Origin: Nitrososphaerota archaeon
Lineage (GTDB): Archaea; Thermoproteota; Nitrososphaeria; Nitrososphaerales; CADDZS01
Length of the DNA: 64,000 nt
Direction of reading: 5' to 3'
NCBI GenBank assembly: GCA_021325255.1
Contig: JAJPHP010000026.1
Span: forward strand, 1-64,000
The position numbers were made by a program, and so were the translations under genes. Position 1 is the first letter of the stretch, and the number at the start of each line of letters is the position of its first letter. The notes below the pieces were generated by a model. The model was not told the DNA's origin. It was given only the letters and a program-made list of their open reading frames with translations, and did no database searches. Shown here piece by piece: positions 26,558 to 35,923 of the stretch.

Positions 26558-27715
26558 ATGGCCAACAACCCAAAAACCTCGGCGGAGGAAAGGAAGAGGG
26601 CTGATCTCTCGGGGCCTGGAATCGGTAGCTACGGGGAGCTTGAACGAATTCTGCCAGAAGATTATCTTCCTCTTCTTGACCCTAAAGACACACAAAAGGC
26701 TGTTTTCTTGGCAAAGAGCTACGTTGAAGAAAATCTCTGCAAGGAGCTTGGCTTGATGATGGTTCAAGTGCCACTGATAGTTGATGTCGAAAGTGGAATT
26801 AACGACATGCTTGACCGCGACGGTTCGAGAACTCCAGTTGAGTTTCATATCAAAAATGACTTTGATAGACATCCGATCGACGCCCAGGTGGTTCAAGCTG
26901 CAACAAAGTGGAAGAGAGTTGCCCTAAAGCAATTCGGAATGGGAATAGGAGAAGGTATTTGTACAGATATGCGAGCGGTGAGAAAGGATTACTTTCTGGA
27001 TCACGATCACAGTGCGTATGTCGATCAATGGGATTGGGAGCTCGCAATTTCGCAAGCGATGCGTAATCTCGATTTTCTAAAGAAGACAGTGCGAAAGATA
27101 TGGAAAGTCCTGAAAGGAGCCGAAGCGCACGTCCAGAAATCATTTCCCCAGTTACGAACTTCAAAATATCCCGATCTTCCTGAAGAGATCAAGTTCATTC
27201 ATGCGGAGGATATACTGGACGGTTATCCTGATTTGCCAAGGAAGGAACGAGAAAGCGCGATCTTACAAAAACATCCTGCAGTCTTCATTATCGGAATTGG
27301 CTGGACTCTTAAGGATGGATATCCTCATGAGATGCGAGCAGCTGACTATGACGACTGGGTCACCGAAACTACTTCAGATGACGGTAGGCCCATGCACGGC
27401 CTCAACGGAGACATCTTGGTCTGGAACCCTGTAACACAGCGGAGACACGAGCTAACATCTATGGGAATTCGTGTGAACGCAGAATCGCTAAGGAAGCAGT
27501 TGGAGATTTCTCATCAGCTGCAGTGGCTCAAGCTACCATACCACCGCGCAATCATGAACAATGAACTTCCCTTGAGCATAGGGGGCGGAATAGGGCAGTC
27601 GAGAACATTCATGCTACTTTTGAAAAAGGCTGCACTTGGAGAAGTGAGCATAAGCGTATGGCCTGAAATTTTGAGGGTGATGTGTCAAAAGAAAAACATT
27701 CATCTCCTTGAGTAA
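26558..27715 (+). CDS. asnA: Aspartate-ammonia ligase (asparagine synthetase A)
   Basis: Makes Asn from Asp, ammonia and ATP. Strong family motifs along the protein: SYVEENLCKELGLMMVQVPL, TKWKRVALKQFGMGIGEGIC, SAYVDQWDWELAI, AADYDDWVTETT, GLNGDILVWNPVTQRRHELT, SMGIRVNAESL and GGGIGQSRTFMLLLKKAALG. It has the class II aminoacyl-tRNA synthetase fold. At 385 residues it is longer than the bacterial enzyme (about 330), mainly from an N-terminal extension of about 45 residues. AsnA is mostly bacterial and patchy in archaea, so horizontal transfer is possible. Single gene. Confidence 0.92.
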   Translation: MANNPKTSAEERKRADLSGPGIGSYGELERILPEDYLPLLDPKDTQKAVFLAKSYVEENLCKELGLMMVQVPLIVDVESGINDMLDRDGSRTPVEFHIKNDFDRHPIDAQVVQAATKWKRVALKQFGMGIGEGICTDMRAVRKDYFLDHDHSAYVDQWDWELAISQAMRNLDFLKKTVRKIWKVLKGAEAHVQKSFPQLRTSKYPDLPEEIKFIHAEDILDGYPDLPRKERESAILQKHPAVFIIGIGWTLKDGYPHEMRAADYDDWVTETTSDDGRPMHGLNGDILVWNPVTQRRHELTSMGIRVNAESLRKQLEISHQLQWLKLPYHRAIMNNELPLSIGGGIGQSRTFMLLLKKAALGEVSISVWPEILRVMCQKKNIHLLE

Positions 27716-28360
27716 TAGTCAAATCCAAACCTCATCGTCGTTTTCTGAAAATCCACTCAATCAGAAAAATCGGAAATAAGTTCTTGTTCACCGTGAACTA
27801 TAACATGGCTTCGTTCTCAAGTTAGGTGCGTGGCTCTGCTTTTTGTATTGCGCCCTACTCATCTGAAATCTCCCGTCTCCACAGATTCTGATTCCTCGGG
27901 ATCGAATTCCCATATGCGTGAGCGTGCCCCCTTTGTTCCAAGCGGGTGCCCTCTCGGCTGCACATGATACAACTCTAGGATCTGGATAGCCGTTGTTTTT
28001 CGCCGCAAGGGAATCATAAACCAGAATCCCGAACGAGACGAGAGTACTTTTTTGGGTCGATTACCCGGAAAAATGCTATTGGCTCTACTCTATGCTAGGA
28101 GAAGCGGACTAGACAATTATCAGGATCTCTCCATTGGCCCAACTTGCCGAGACCTCGCGCTTCCGTCTTTGTTCTTGTGACTTTCCGCGCAGAGAATGCA
28201 ATCCGCGGAAAAGGTTTATCTCTTTGAGATTTAGTTCTTGGAAATTTGAGATCTAGCCCGTGATATTCTCCGCTAAATTTAAATAAAATCATATGCGGGG
28301 TTACTGTATCCAGGTTAGTATCTGTTAATTAGACACACAAAGAGGTTCGAAACAAGAAAA
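27716..28360. promoter_or_regulatory. Thermosome upstream region with TATA box
   Basis: AAATTTAAATAAAATC at about 28275-28290 is a strong TATA box, about 75 bases ahead of the thermosome ATG, so a leader of roughly 45-50 bases is expected. The rest of the interval (27716-28260) has no supported gene. Confidence 0.6.
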
Positions 28361-30028
28361 ATGAGTCAAGTTCCCGCAATGACACAAAACGGAACACCCG
28401 TTCTGATTCTGAAGGAAGGTACAAGTCAAAACAAAGGTAGAGATGCTCAGCGCAACAACATCTTCGCTGCCAAGTTGATCGCGGAGATTGTCAAGAGTTC
28501 TCTCGGTCCGCGAGGCATGGACAAGATGCTTGTTGACTCGCTCGGAGATGTGACAATCACAAACGACGGAGCAACTATGCTCAAGGAGATCGACGTCCAG
28601 CACCCGGCCGCGAAGATGATTGTCGAGATAAGCAAGACCACGGACAATGAGGTGGGCGACGGAACAACTTCCGCCGTAGTACTTGCCGGTGCTCTGCTCG
28701 AAAACGCCGAGGAGCTGATCAGGGATAACGTTCATCCAACGATCATAGTTGACGGGTATCGCAAGGCTTCAAACAAAGCTCTCAAGAGCCTTGAGGAGAT
28801 TTCGATCAAAGTCCCGCCTACTGACAGAAAGTGGCTTGTCAAGATCGCGAAGACGAGCATGGCCTCAAAGTTGATTCACACCGACTCGTCAAAGCTCGCA
28901 GAGATCGCGGTTGATGCTCTTCTCTCGGTTGCAGAGAAGGTGGACGAAACAAATTACCGCGTTGACATTGACGATGTCAAGGTCGAGAAAAAGCCCGGCA
29001 GTGGAATCGCACAGACTCAGCTGATCAAAGGCATTGTCTTGGACAAAGAAGTCGTCCATGCCGGAATGCCAAAGAAGATCGAAAACGCAAAGATCGCGCT
29101 GATCAACTCGCCTCTGGAAATCGAAAAGACAGAGTTCGACGCAAAGATCAACATCAGCGATCCTTCCCAGATAAAGCAGTTCCTCGATGAAGAGAACTCT
29201 ATGCTGAAGAGCATGGTAGACAAGGTATCTTCAGTCGGAGCAAACGTAGTCGTCTGCCAGAAAGGCATTGACGACATTGCTCAGCACTACCTTGCAAAGG
29301 CAGGTGTACTAGCAGTGAGGAGAGCAAAGGAATCCGACATGACAAAGCTCGCCAAAGCAACTGGAGGACGCGTGGTTACGAACCTCGAAGACCTCACCGA
29401 GAAGGATCTTGGGAAGGCCGCGGTGGTCGAGGAGAGGAAGGTCGAGGAAGACAAGTGGGTTTTCATTGAAGGTTGCAAGAACCCTAAGGCCACAACCATC
29501 CTAGTGCGCGGAGCCACTCAAAGAGTCACGGACGAGGCCGAACGCAGCATGCACGACGCACTGATGGTCGTGAAAGACGTCATCGAGCATCCCTCGGTAG
29601 TCGTCGGCGGAGGAGCCCCCGAAGCTGAACTCTCCTACCAGCTCAGGGAGTATGCAAACTCACTCTCTGGAAGGGAGCAGCTCGCCGTGCAAAAGTACGC
29701 CGATGCACTTGAATCCATCCCCCTGACTCTCGCAACAAACTCAGGTATGGATCCGATAGACACTCAGGTCGAGCTCAGGGCAAAGCACGGCCAGGGAAAG
29801 AAGTGGTGGGGAGTGAACTGTCTCCACAGCAAGGTCGGAGACATGGAGGCCGAAGAGGTCTACGAGCCATCCGCGGTCAAGGAGCAGATCATAAAGTCCT
29901 CGACTGAATCCGCGTCAATGATCTTGAGGATCGACGACGTGATCGCCTCGAGCAAGATGAAGACACCACCACCGGGAGCAGGTGGAGCCGGCGGAGCAGG
30001 CGGCATGGGCGGCGGAGATATGGACTAG
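28361..30028 (+). CDS. Thermosome subunit (group II chaperonin)
   Basis: ATP-driven folding chamber subunit, cytosolic. 555 residues. Starts with a Thr/Pro-rich leader followed by the group II signature [20 protein letters not shown] and [10 protein letters not shown]. The ATP-binding GDGTT occurs as [19 protein letters not shown], and [20 protein letters not shown] lies near the C-terminus. The tail is Gly-rich ([17 protein letters not shown]), the usual flexible end inside the cavity. Alone in its transcription unit, behind a strong TATA element. Confidence 0.96.
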   Translation: MSQVPAMTQNGTPVLILKEGTSQNKGRDAQRNNIFAAKLIAEIVKSSLGPRGMDKMLVDSLGDVTITNDGATMLKEIDVQHPAAKMIVEISKTTDNEVGDGTTSAVVLAGALLENAEELIRDNVHPTIIVDGYRKASNKALKSLEEISIKVPPTDRKWLVKIAKTSMASKLIHTDSSKLAEIAVDALLSVAEKVDETNYRVDIDDVKVEKKPGSGIAQTQLIKGIVLDKEVVHAGMPKKIENAKIALINSPLEIEKTEFDAKINISDPSQIKQFLDEENSMLKSMVDKVSSVGANVVVCQKGIDDIAQHYLAKAGVLAVRRAKESDMTKLAKATGGRVVTNLEDLTEKDLGKAAVVEERKVEEDKWVFIEGCKNPKATTILVRGATQRVTDEAERSMHDALMVVKDVIEHPSVVVGGGAPEAELSYQLREYANSLSGREQLAVQKYADALESIPLTLATNSGMDPIDTQVELRAKHGQGKKWWGVNCLHSKVGDMEAEEVYEPSAVKEQIIKSSTESASMILRIDDVIASSKMKTPPPGAGGAGGAGGMGGGDMD

Positions 30029-30188
30029 ATCTCGCCGTAAATCCAAAAATCTAAGAACCCAAACCTTTTTCTGGCGGGGTGCGTGATGCCCCCGCTTCGA
30101 CATTTTTTCCCTTCTTTATGAGCCTCATAACTAACACTGTCATTATTAAACGACCAACGCTGATCTGATTCTTCGGATTTCCTGAGAT

Positions 30189-31235
30189 TTGGTAAGATTC
30201 AGCATCGTGGTTGAAGGAGACTGCGACGATTTCGACACATACGTTGCCCTCGCCCGACTTGCAGAGGAAGCTGGGTTTCATTCCTTCCAAGTCTACGAAC
30301 ACATTGGCTTCCGTCCATCCTGGTCAATTCTTTTCTCGGTAGCCAGAAGTACAAATAAGATTTTCATGGGCCCGGTCACCGTCCCTGTCTTACTTCAGCA
30401 TCCGCTTTACCTGTCATCAAATCTTGCAACCTTGAATGAGGTCACAGGCGGACGGGAAATGCTCGGAGTTTCGAGGGGAGCATTCTACGAAAGACTGGGT
30501 GTTGGACCGCAAAGTGCGCCAGACTCTCGCGAAGCAGTGAGCGAGTGTGTTGCAATAGTAAATTCACTCGTTACCTCAGGAAAGTTGGAGGAAGGGTTCG
30601 ACGGTCGATTCTTCAGGGTCCCTAAAGGAACGAGCTTCGAGTGGACCTATGCAAGGAGATCAGGAGAGGGACGAAGTGGGAAGGTCCCAATTTATGTTGG
30701 TACGAGCGGCCCCAAGATGGTTTCAAAAGCCGTATCTCTAGGAGCAGTCAGTGGAGTTGTGACTGACAATCTATGGAATCCCGAGTACTTCAGGAGGATG
30801 AGGTCATGGATAGATGGGGCCTGTGAACAATTCCATCGATCCTCCAAAGAATTTGAACTTGTACCACGTCCGTTCTGCTCGATTGCAGAATCCCACGGCG
30901 AAGCGGTTACGGAAGCCAAGAAGAGCCTCAGGCGCTATATGCCTCACCTGATGGGGAGGTCAGGCATGATGGAATCTGCCGGACTGGATTATAGCGAGGT
31001 GTTGCGTTTCGCCGAAGAATCCGAAGTACAAGATGACAACGCCCTAGGACAATCTAAGACTCAGCTGATGGTCGAGAACTTTACTGCTTGCGGCACGCCC
31101 CATGAGATCTCAAATCAAATTGAGGAAATGATAAGGGCAGGGGCAGAACACATCTGCTTCGGATACCCGCTCGGAAAGGATCCGGTCGCTGCGCTGAAAC
31201 TAATTACAAGCAGAGTGACACCTAGATTTACCTAG
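30189..31235 (+). CDS. LLM-class flavin-dependent oxidoreductase
   Basis: A TIM-barrel enzyme of the bacterial luciferase family (F420 or FMN dependent). Motifs: EAGFHSFQVYEHIGFRPSW, FMGPVTVPVLLQHPLYLSSN, LNEVTGGREMLGVSRGAFYE and IYVGTSGPKMVSKAVSLGAV. 348 residues is normal. The start is TTG at 30189. The substrate is unknown. It resembles F420-dependent methylenetetrahydromethanopterin reductase-like members more than true luciferases. Confidence 0.82.
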   Translation: MVRFSIVVEGDCDDFDTYVALARLAEEAGFHSFQVYEHIGFRPSWSILFSVARSTNKIFMGPVTVPVLLQHPLYLSSNLATLNEVTGGREMLGVSRGAFYERLGVGPQSAPDSREAVSECVAIVNSLVTSGKLEEGFDGRFFRVPKGTSFEWTYARRSGEGRSGKVPIYVGTSGPKMVSKAVSLGAVSGVVTDNLWNPEYFRRMRSWIDGACEQFHRSSKEFELVPRPFCSIAESHGEAVTEAKKSLRRYMPHLMGRSGMMESAGLDYSEVLRFAEESEVQDDNALGQSKTQLMVENFTACGTPHEISNQIEEMIRAGAEHICFGYPLGKDPVAALKLITSRVTPRFT

Positions 31236-31611
31236 GCTACCAAGCGACAAGCGAGCTCCAATTACTCCTCTTCTTTATTTCACGGCTCGAATATACGTCT
31301 CTTACAAGTGTCCGTAAGAGGCGAACCTGATTTTTTTGGAATTCTGAAGCTTAGGATCAGATGTCTAGCTCAGTATCGGCAGAACACATCGCTTAAACAC
31401 CTGGCCGAATAACAAGTAGAATGGTCGATAAGAATTGGAGCTCGAACTCCAAACTTTGTCGTCCTCTGTCGTTGCAGAACGATGCGAAATACCTGGGGAG
31501 AAAGCATATCCTTGAATCCGATATCCACACCCACACATACTATCAGTTACTCGACAATTGTCGAGAAATGGAGGGGGTACCCCCCTAGAGGGGGGTACGT
31601 AACGGAGCTAA
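31236..31611. other. Noncoding region upstream of the first promoter cassette
   Basis: No coding-like frame. Near its end is a perfect palindrome, GGGGGTACCCCC at 31573-31584, followed by GGGGGGTACG, directly upstream of the TATA box at 31616-31624. Confidence 0.4.
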
Positions 31612-31673
31612 TTTGCTATATAAAGCGGGAAACCGAAGTAAGCCGTCCATTATCAGCAGGACAGAATTAGGGC
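31612..31673 (+). promoter_or_regulatory. Promoter cassette copy 1 of a probable small RNA
   Basis: TTTGCTATATAAAGCGGG followed by AAAC at 31612-31633 holds a strong TATA box (CTATATAAAG). GAATTAGGGC follows at 31664-31673. The same two elements recur about 297 bases further on. No start codon with a coding-like frame follows, so the transcript (start expected near 31641) is probably noncoding. Confidence 0.6.
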
Positions 31674-31908
31674 AAGAAAGTCCTCTCTCTCGGATTTTCG
31701 AGGATGTTTTGAGAATTCCGGCAAGTGGATAACACGCGGTGAGAAGAATAAGTAATGGGTAATTCATCAATGGAACGGTGCAAAAACTCTACAATTATTG
31801 TAACATCAGCCGACTTTGTCAGGAGTTTTTCAGAACGTTCGTCGGGTGTCAACCAAATTCCCGACCCTATTCGTGGGCCCCCCCGAGGGTACGCCGGCGC
31901 TTCCTCTT

Positions 31909-31966
31909 TTTGCTATATAAAGCGGGAAACGGTGATAGCGCAAAGTATGAAGAGTTGAATTAGGGC
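31909..31966 (+). promoter_or_regulatory. Promoter cassette copy 2 of a probable small RNA
   Basis: The 22-base block TTTGCTATATAAAGCGGG plus AAAC at 31909-31930 is identical to copy 1, and GAATTAGGGC follows at 31957-31966. Upstream, GAGGGTACG matches the GC-rich element of copy 1. The expected transcript starts near 31938 and runs toward the 3' end of the convergent SRP RNA. Confidence 0.6.
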
Positions 31967-32054
31967 GCATTCGCTAACTCGTAAGCTTGACACAAGAGCA
32001 GTCATCGGTGGAGGGAAAACCAAGTAAAAGCAAAGAAGACAATCTAGGAGAAAA

Positions 32055-32378
32055 AGTGCGATAGCTCCACCGGTGTTCGTCCGACCGCAAAGCCTCTCTC
32101 CGGGCTCCACAGATCCTCCGCGTAGACACGTCAGCGCGGCCACCCCACCTTAGGGTTGCTCCCTCCCGGACCTCGCCCGATTCGATGGTTCAAAGTCGGA
32201 GCCTTCCCTTCGGAAAGCACGCTTCTGCAGCCGCCCGCCGTGGCGTGGACTCATGCCCGCGGGTCCGACAAGTACTTCGCAGAACGAACTTGACCCGAAG
32301 GTTACTGACCCCTGCATATAGTCGGTTTCAGGACAAGGGGAGACGACTATCCTCCCGATCCTACCTATCGCAATCCCT
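32055..32378 (-). ncRNA. ffs: SRP RNA (archaeal 7S RNA)
   Basis: Reading the minus strand, the conserved helix 8 of SRP RNA is present: GGGCGAGGTCCGGGAGGG followed by AGCAACCCTAAG (about 32146-32179), the SRP54 binding site. The 5' GCGATAG (32371-32365) pairs with the 3' CTATCGC (32064-32058), giving helix 1. Long-range helix 5 pairing is visible: GTTCGTTCTGCGAAG (5' side) with CTTTGCGG-TCG-GACGAAC (3' side), and CGGGC/TCCAC with GTGGA/GCCCG. An Alu-domain-like hairpin ATAGTCG...CGACTAT and CAGTAACC lie near the 5' end. A T-run (TTTTT) follows at 32051-32055. A TATA-like TAATATT lies about 25 bases upstream. The RNA scaffolds the particle that targets membrane proteins. Confidence 0.88.
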
Positions 32379-32586
32379 TCAATTGGTCTCCAAACAATAT
32401 TAGCCTATCGTTGCTGTGAACTTGTCGCAACCCATTTGTTTCTGGCTTTCATCTCAACTTTTCTTCCGCAGATCCATGCTAGATAAGCGCCTCATCGCAC
32501 CGTAAAACAAGATAGACACAAGCCCAAGTAGATGGAAGAAAATCAACTCAGCTTGAAATGAGAATAGAAGTGCAGAACCCAACACT

Positions 32587-33111
32587 TTGATTGAAGTACC
32601 AATAATCAGCATCGCTCTCTTTGTCTTCGCCGGCGCGATTGCATACCTCTTCGTGTTTGGCTTTGTCTGGGGTGCGGGATACTCTCCGACGCCAAAGAAG
32701 GAAATCCTCGCCGCAGGTGAGCTGCTCGACCCAAAGCCTGGATCCATCGTCTACGACCTCGGGAGCGGGTTTGGCAGGGTCGTGATGACTCTGGGGTCAA
32801 AGTACAGGGAGACACGATTTGTGGGAGTGGACATCGACCCGCTCAAGTACTGGTGGAGCGCCTCAGAGGTAAAGCGCAGAGATTTGACCAGGAACGTTGC
32901 AATCATCAGGCGGAACCTGCTCCAGGTTGATCTCTCGGACGCTTCGGGCATATTCATTTTCCTCTCCGCGGACACCAAGATCATGACAGAACTTCAGAAA
33001 AAGATAGCAAGAGAAACGAGGCCAGGCACGCGCGTTGTGTCCTACATACACAAATTCAGGTCGTGGACTCCCACGCAGGAGAGGGGGAATGTTCGCCTGT
33101 ATGTGGTCTGA
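32587..33111 (+). CDS. Membrane-anchored class I SAM methyltransferase (FAM173/ATPSC-KMT-like)
   Basis: 174 residues. One N-terminal helix (IISIALFVFAGAIAYLFVFG) precedes a Rossmann methyltransferase core: motif I VYDLGSGFGRVVMTLG, motif II FVGVDIDPLKYWWS, motif III NLLQVDLSDASGIFIFLS. The N-terminal helix, short length and the segment YSPTPKKEILAAGELLDPKP match small protein-lysine methyltransferases like FAM173. Substrate unknown. Start TTG; it overlaps nothing and diverges from the SRP RNA. Confidence 0.75.
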   Translation: MIEVPIISIALFVFAGAIAYLFVFGFVWGAGYSPTPKKEILAAGELLDPKPGSIVYDLGSGFGRVVMTLGSKYRETRFVGVDIDPLKYWWSASEVKRRDLTRNVAIIRRNLLQVDLSDASGIFIFLSADTKIMTELQKKIARETRPGTRVVSYIHKFRSWTPTQERGNVRLYVV

Positions 33112-33199
33112 CGCAACTCTCTTCTTCGAGGAGCCGATACGGCGGAAAGCGAAAAGGCTTAATTCAATTTTCAGAAATCATACTTCCGAATCTTCTCAA

Positions 33200-34453
33200 A
33201 TGACCGAGCAACTGCCTTTGGATTCGCTTCAGATCAACCCCTTCAACTGTCGTATCTGTTACGGAGAAGCTGACATTGCGCGGCTCGCGCATTCTCTTGA
33301 AAAATACGGTCAATTATCCCCGATAAAAGTTAGGCGCTCCCCCATTGATGAGGGAAAATATGAGGTGATTTACGGACACAGGAGGTGCCTCGCTGCGGAA
33401 AAACTCGGCTGGAAACAGATCAGGGCGGAAGTCATTTCAGCGAGCGACACCGAATCAATCGAACAATCTCTCATAGAGAACCTAGAGCGCGAGGACCTCT
33501 CTGACTATGAGAAGGCGACGATATTTTACAGACTCAACACCCAGTTTGGGAAGACATATGATGAGATAGGGCGAGTCGTCGGCCTCTCAAAGCAGCGCAT
33601 CTCCTCCTACGTTGCGATGACGAAGCTTTTCTCCTCGGATGATTTCTCATCGCATCCCGAGCTGCGTAGTGCGATATTCAGACTCGACGAGCACCACGCT
33701 CGCGTCCTCTCGACAGTCAGCGACAGGGAGGCGAGAATCGAACTCGCAATGAGGACTGTCAAGGAGGGGCTCTCCGTTCGAGAGGTGTCCAACATAGTCT
33801 TCAGGCTCCGAAGCTGGTTCCGCGATGGGCCGACAAGGGCTTCGCTAAGCGAGGAAGAACACGATAGAGCTGGATCATCGACATCTAATGACAATTCCCG
33901 CTTAAATACTAGGGCAGTCGGCCCGAGTGTTTCAGGCGACAACGAAAAAGAAGCAATCACACAGATTCTCTCAAAGACTCTCAACCTAGATAAGGAGAAG
34001 GACAGCAACCACTTTGAGAGCTTCCATCTATTCAATGAAGGCTACAGCCAGTTCTCGTACTTTCCACCGATGAATCTTTTAGAGCAATCCGACGCACGCT
34101 CGAGATCCCTAGAGTGGTTTGGGAAGGTCTCAACCTCTCAAAAGGAGATCCTGGAACAGAAGATCGACATTGTGGGGGACGTCGCGGTGGCCGCCCTAGT
34201 AGTTAAAAACATCGGCACGGAAGCGTTTGAAGGTCAGGAGTGGATCACCCGCGGAACGATCGTCCTGGTGAAGAAGAAGAACAAGAACGATGTTAATGGT
34301 AAGAATCGTGGCTGGAGGACGCTCCACGAGCACTGGAGCCTGCTAGACGAAGACAAAGACAGATCAGCTGCAAAGTCGCTGGAAGGTTTGCAAGTCCTAG
34401 CTGGAGAAGGTGCGAAAGTTCCAATTCAAATTCATCAGTTTTCCAGAAAGTAA
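33200..34453 (+). CDS. ParB/Spo0J-like DNA-binding protein
   Basis: 417 residues from the ATG at 33200, preceded by a TATA-like TTAATTC about 40 bases upstream. The N-terminal ParB/Srx domain has LPLDSLQINPFNCRI, YGQLSPIKVRRSP and VIYGHRRCLAAEKLGWKQIR (the GHRR motif that in ParB binds nucleotide). The HTH domain follows: QSLIENLEREDLSDYEKATI, then FGKTYDEIGRVVGLSKQRIS. The C-terminal 200 residues are unlike bacterial ParB dimerisation domains. It could take part in chromosome organisation or in transcription; no parA is next to it. Confidence 0.82.
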   Translation: MTEQLPLDSLQINPFNCRICYGEADIARLAHSLEKYGQLSPIKVRRSPIDEGKYEVIYGHRRCLAAEKLGWKQIRAEVISASDTESIEQSLIENLEREDLSDYEKATIFYRLNTQFGKTYDEIGRVVGLSKQRISSYVAMTKLFSSDDFSSHPELRSAIFRLDEHHARVLSTVSDREARIELAMRTVKEGLSVREVSNIVFRLRSWFRDGPTRASLSEEEHDRAGSSTSNDNSRLNTRAVGPSVSGDNEKEAITQILSKTLNLDKEKDSNHFESFHLFNEGYSQFSYFPPMNLLEQSDARSRSLEWFGKVSTSQKEILEQKIDIVGDVAVAALVVKNIGTEAFEGQEWITRGTIVLVKKKNKNDVNGKNRGWRTLHEHWSLLDEDKDRSAAKSLEGLQVLAGEGAKVPIQIHQFSRK

Positions 34454-34705
34454 GAGATCTTGAAAGACATTCCAGAGGTTGATCGGGATTCCACGAACAG
34501 TCAGCGCGAAGCCAAAGGACACGTAGTACTCCCGGGAGTACTACTTTCGTCGCTTCGGAAGTGAAAGCTAAATCGCCGCCCAGCCATTGTGAAAAAATGA
34601 AGAAGCTCTGAGAATACATGATGTCTTTCCCATCCTCCAATACACTTATCTCAGAAGAGCAGGAAAACCGACCAAAAATATAGAGAGAGTTACGAATTCG
34701 ACAAA

Positions 34706-35839
34706 TTGAAAGTATACTTTTTCCACTTGATGCCCTGGCCACACCTCAAGCAGGAGCTCGCCTGGCCGTACCCGAACAAGCTCTTCGAACCAAAGGAAGG
34801 GGAGAAACTGTACAACGACTACATCAACCAGATGACGCTCGCAGACGAACTAGGATTCGACGCAGTCTGCTTCAACGAACACCACTTTACAGCGTACGGC
34901 CTAATGCCCTCGCCCAACCTGATAGCCGCAATCATGGCGGGAAGGACGATGAAGGCAAAACTTGCAATCTTCGGAAATGCGATTCCACTTCGCGGCCAGC
35001 CCCTTCGAGTCGCTGAGGAGATTGCAATGATCGACGTGATAAGTGGCGGGAGGGTGATCTGCGGCTTCGTGCGAGGCATCCCCTCCGAGTACTTTGCATA
35101 CAATATCAGCCCCGGAGAGTCGCGCGCAAGATTCGAGGAGGCATGGGATTTCATAGTGAAGGCTTGGACTGAGGAGGAGCCCTTCGACTGGGATGGCAAG
35201 TTCTGGAAGTACAAGAACGTCTCAATATGGCCGAGGCCGCTCCAAAAGCCCCACCCGCCCCTGTGGATGCCCGCAGAGAGCGCAGAGTCCATAGAGTTCG
35301 CAGCGACGCGCAGAGTTCCGACCTCGAGAGTGTACGTCTCGACAGCCGACATGAAGGAGGGTTTCAACTACTACAGGGATGTCGCGCAGAAGAACGGCTG
35401 GACGCCAACGCCAGACCACTTTATGCCCCTGAGGCACATCTACGTCGCTGAGACGATGGAACAGGCGAGGCGCGAATCTGAAAAGCACCTCGAGTACTTC
35501 TACAAGTACCTAGTGTCGGGGACCTACCGCTCGCCAATCAGGCAGATGGCGGAGGCACAGGGGTATAGATCGGAGAAATCGTATGCCTACACGACGAGAG
35601 CCAGGCCGGACAAGGCCCAGAGGTACAACGACTTTACCTTCGAGTCCTTCCAGAAGGAAGGAGACATCATCGTGGGAGACCCCAGTTACGTTCTGGACGA
35701 AATCAAACACCAGCAAAGAGAGCTCGGCTGCGGCACTATACTCGGCCTTTTCCAGTTCGGCAGCATGCCTAACGACCTCGTTGAAAAAAACACCAGACTC
35801 TTCGCGGAGCAAGTTCTGCCCAAGGTAAAGAATCTCTGA
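34706..35839 (+). CDS. LLM-class flavin-dependent monooxygenase
   Basis: 377 residues, luciferase-like TIM barrel. Motifs: LADELGFDAVCFNEHHFTAY, LAIFGNAIPLRGQPLRVAEE, IDVISGGRVICGFVRGIPSE and WMPAESAESIEFAATRRVPT. FDAVCFNEHH carries the conserved E-H-H seen in alkanal monooxygenase-type members. TATA-like AAAATATAG lies at about 34674-34682, so a transcript starting at or near the TTG (34706) would be nearly leaderless. A flavin reductase gene 1 kb downstream could supply reduced FMN. Confidence 0.85.
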   Translation: MKVYFFHLMPWPHLKQELAWPYPNKLFEPKEGEKLYNDYINQMTLADELGFDAVCFNEHHFTAYGLMPSPNLIAAIMAGRTMKAKLAIFGNAIPLRGQPLRVAEEIAMIDVISGGRVICGFVRGIPSEYFAYNISPGESRARFEEAWDFIVKAWTEEEPFDWDGKFWKYKNVSIWPRPLQKPHPPLWMPAESAESIEFAATRRVPTSRVYVSTADMKEGFNYYRDVAQKNGWTPTPDHFMPLRHIYVAETMEQARRESEKHLEYFYKYLVSGTYRSPIRQMAEAQGYRSEKSYAYTTRARPDKAQRYNDFTFESFQKEGDIIVGDPSYVLDEIKHQQRELGCGTILGLFQFGSMPNDLVEKNTRLFAEQVLPKVKNL

Positions 35840-35923
35840 AAGGAAACTAGTGGAAAAAGAAAGAGACACCTTAATTCGCCCCAAGAAAGAGACGCCCCGG
35901 AATCAGATTAGGAAAATCCAGAG

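Noticed and set aside
27885..27965. tRNA-like element on the minus strand (GGGAATTCGATCCC and CTTGGAA)
   Set aside because: The T-arm-like stem is only 4 bases with a 6-base loop, no anticodon or acceptor stem pairs, so this is not a tRNA gene.
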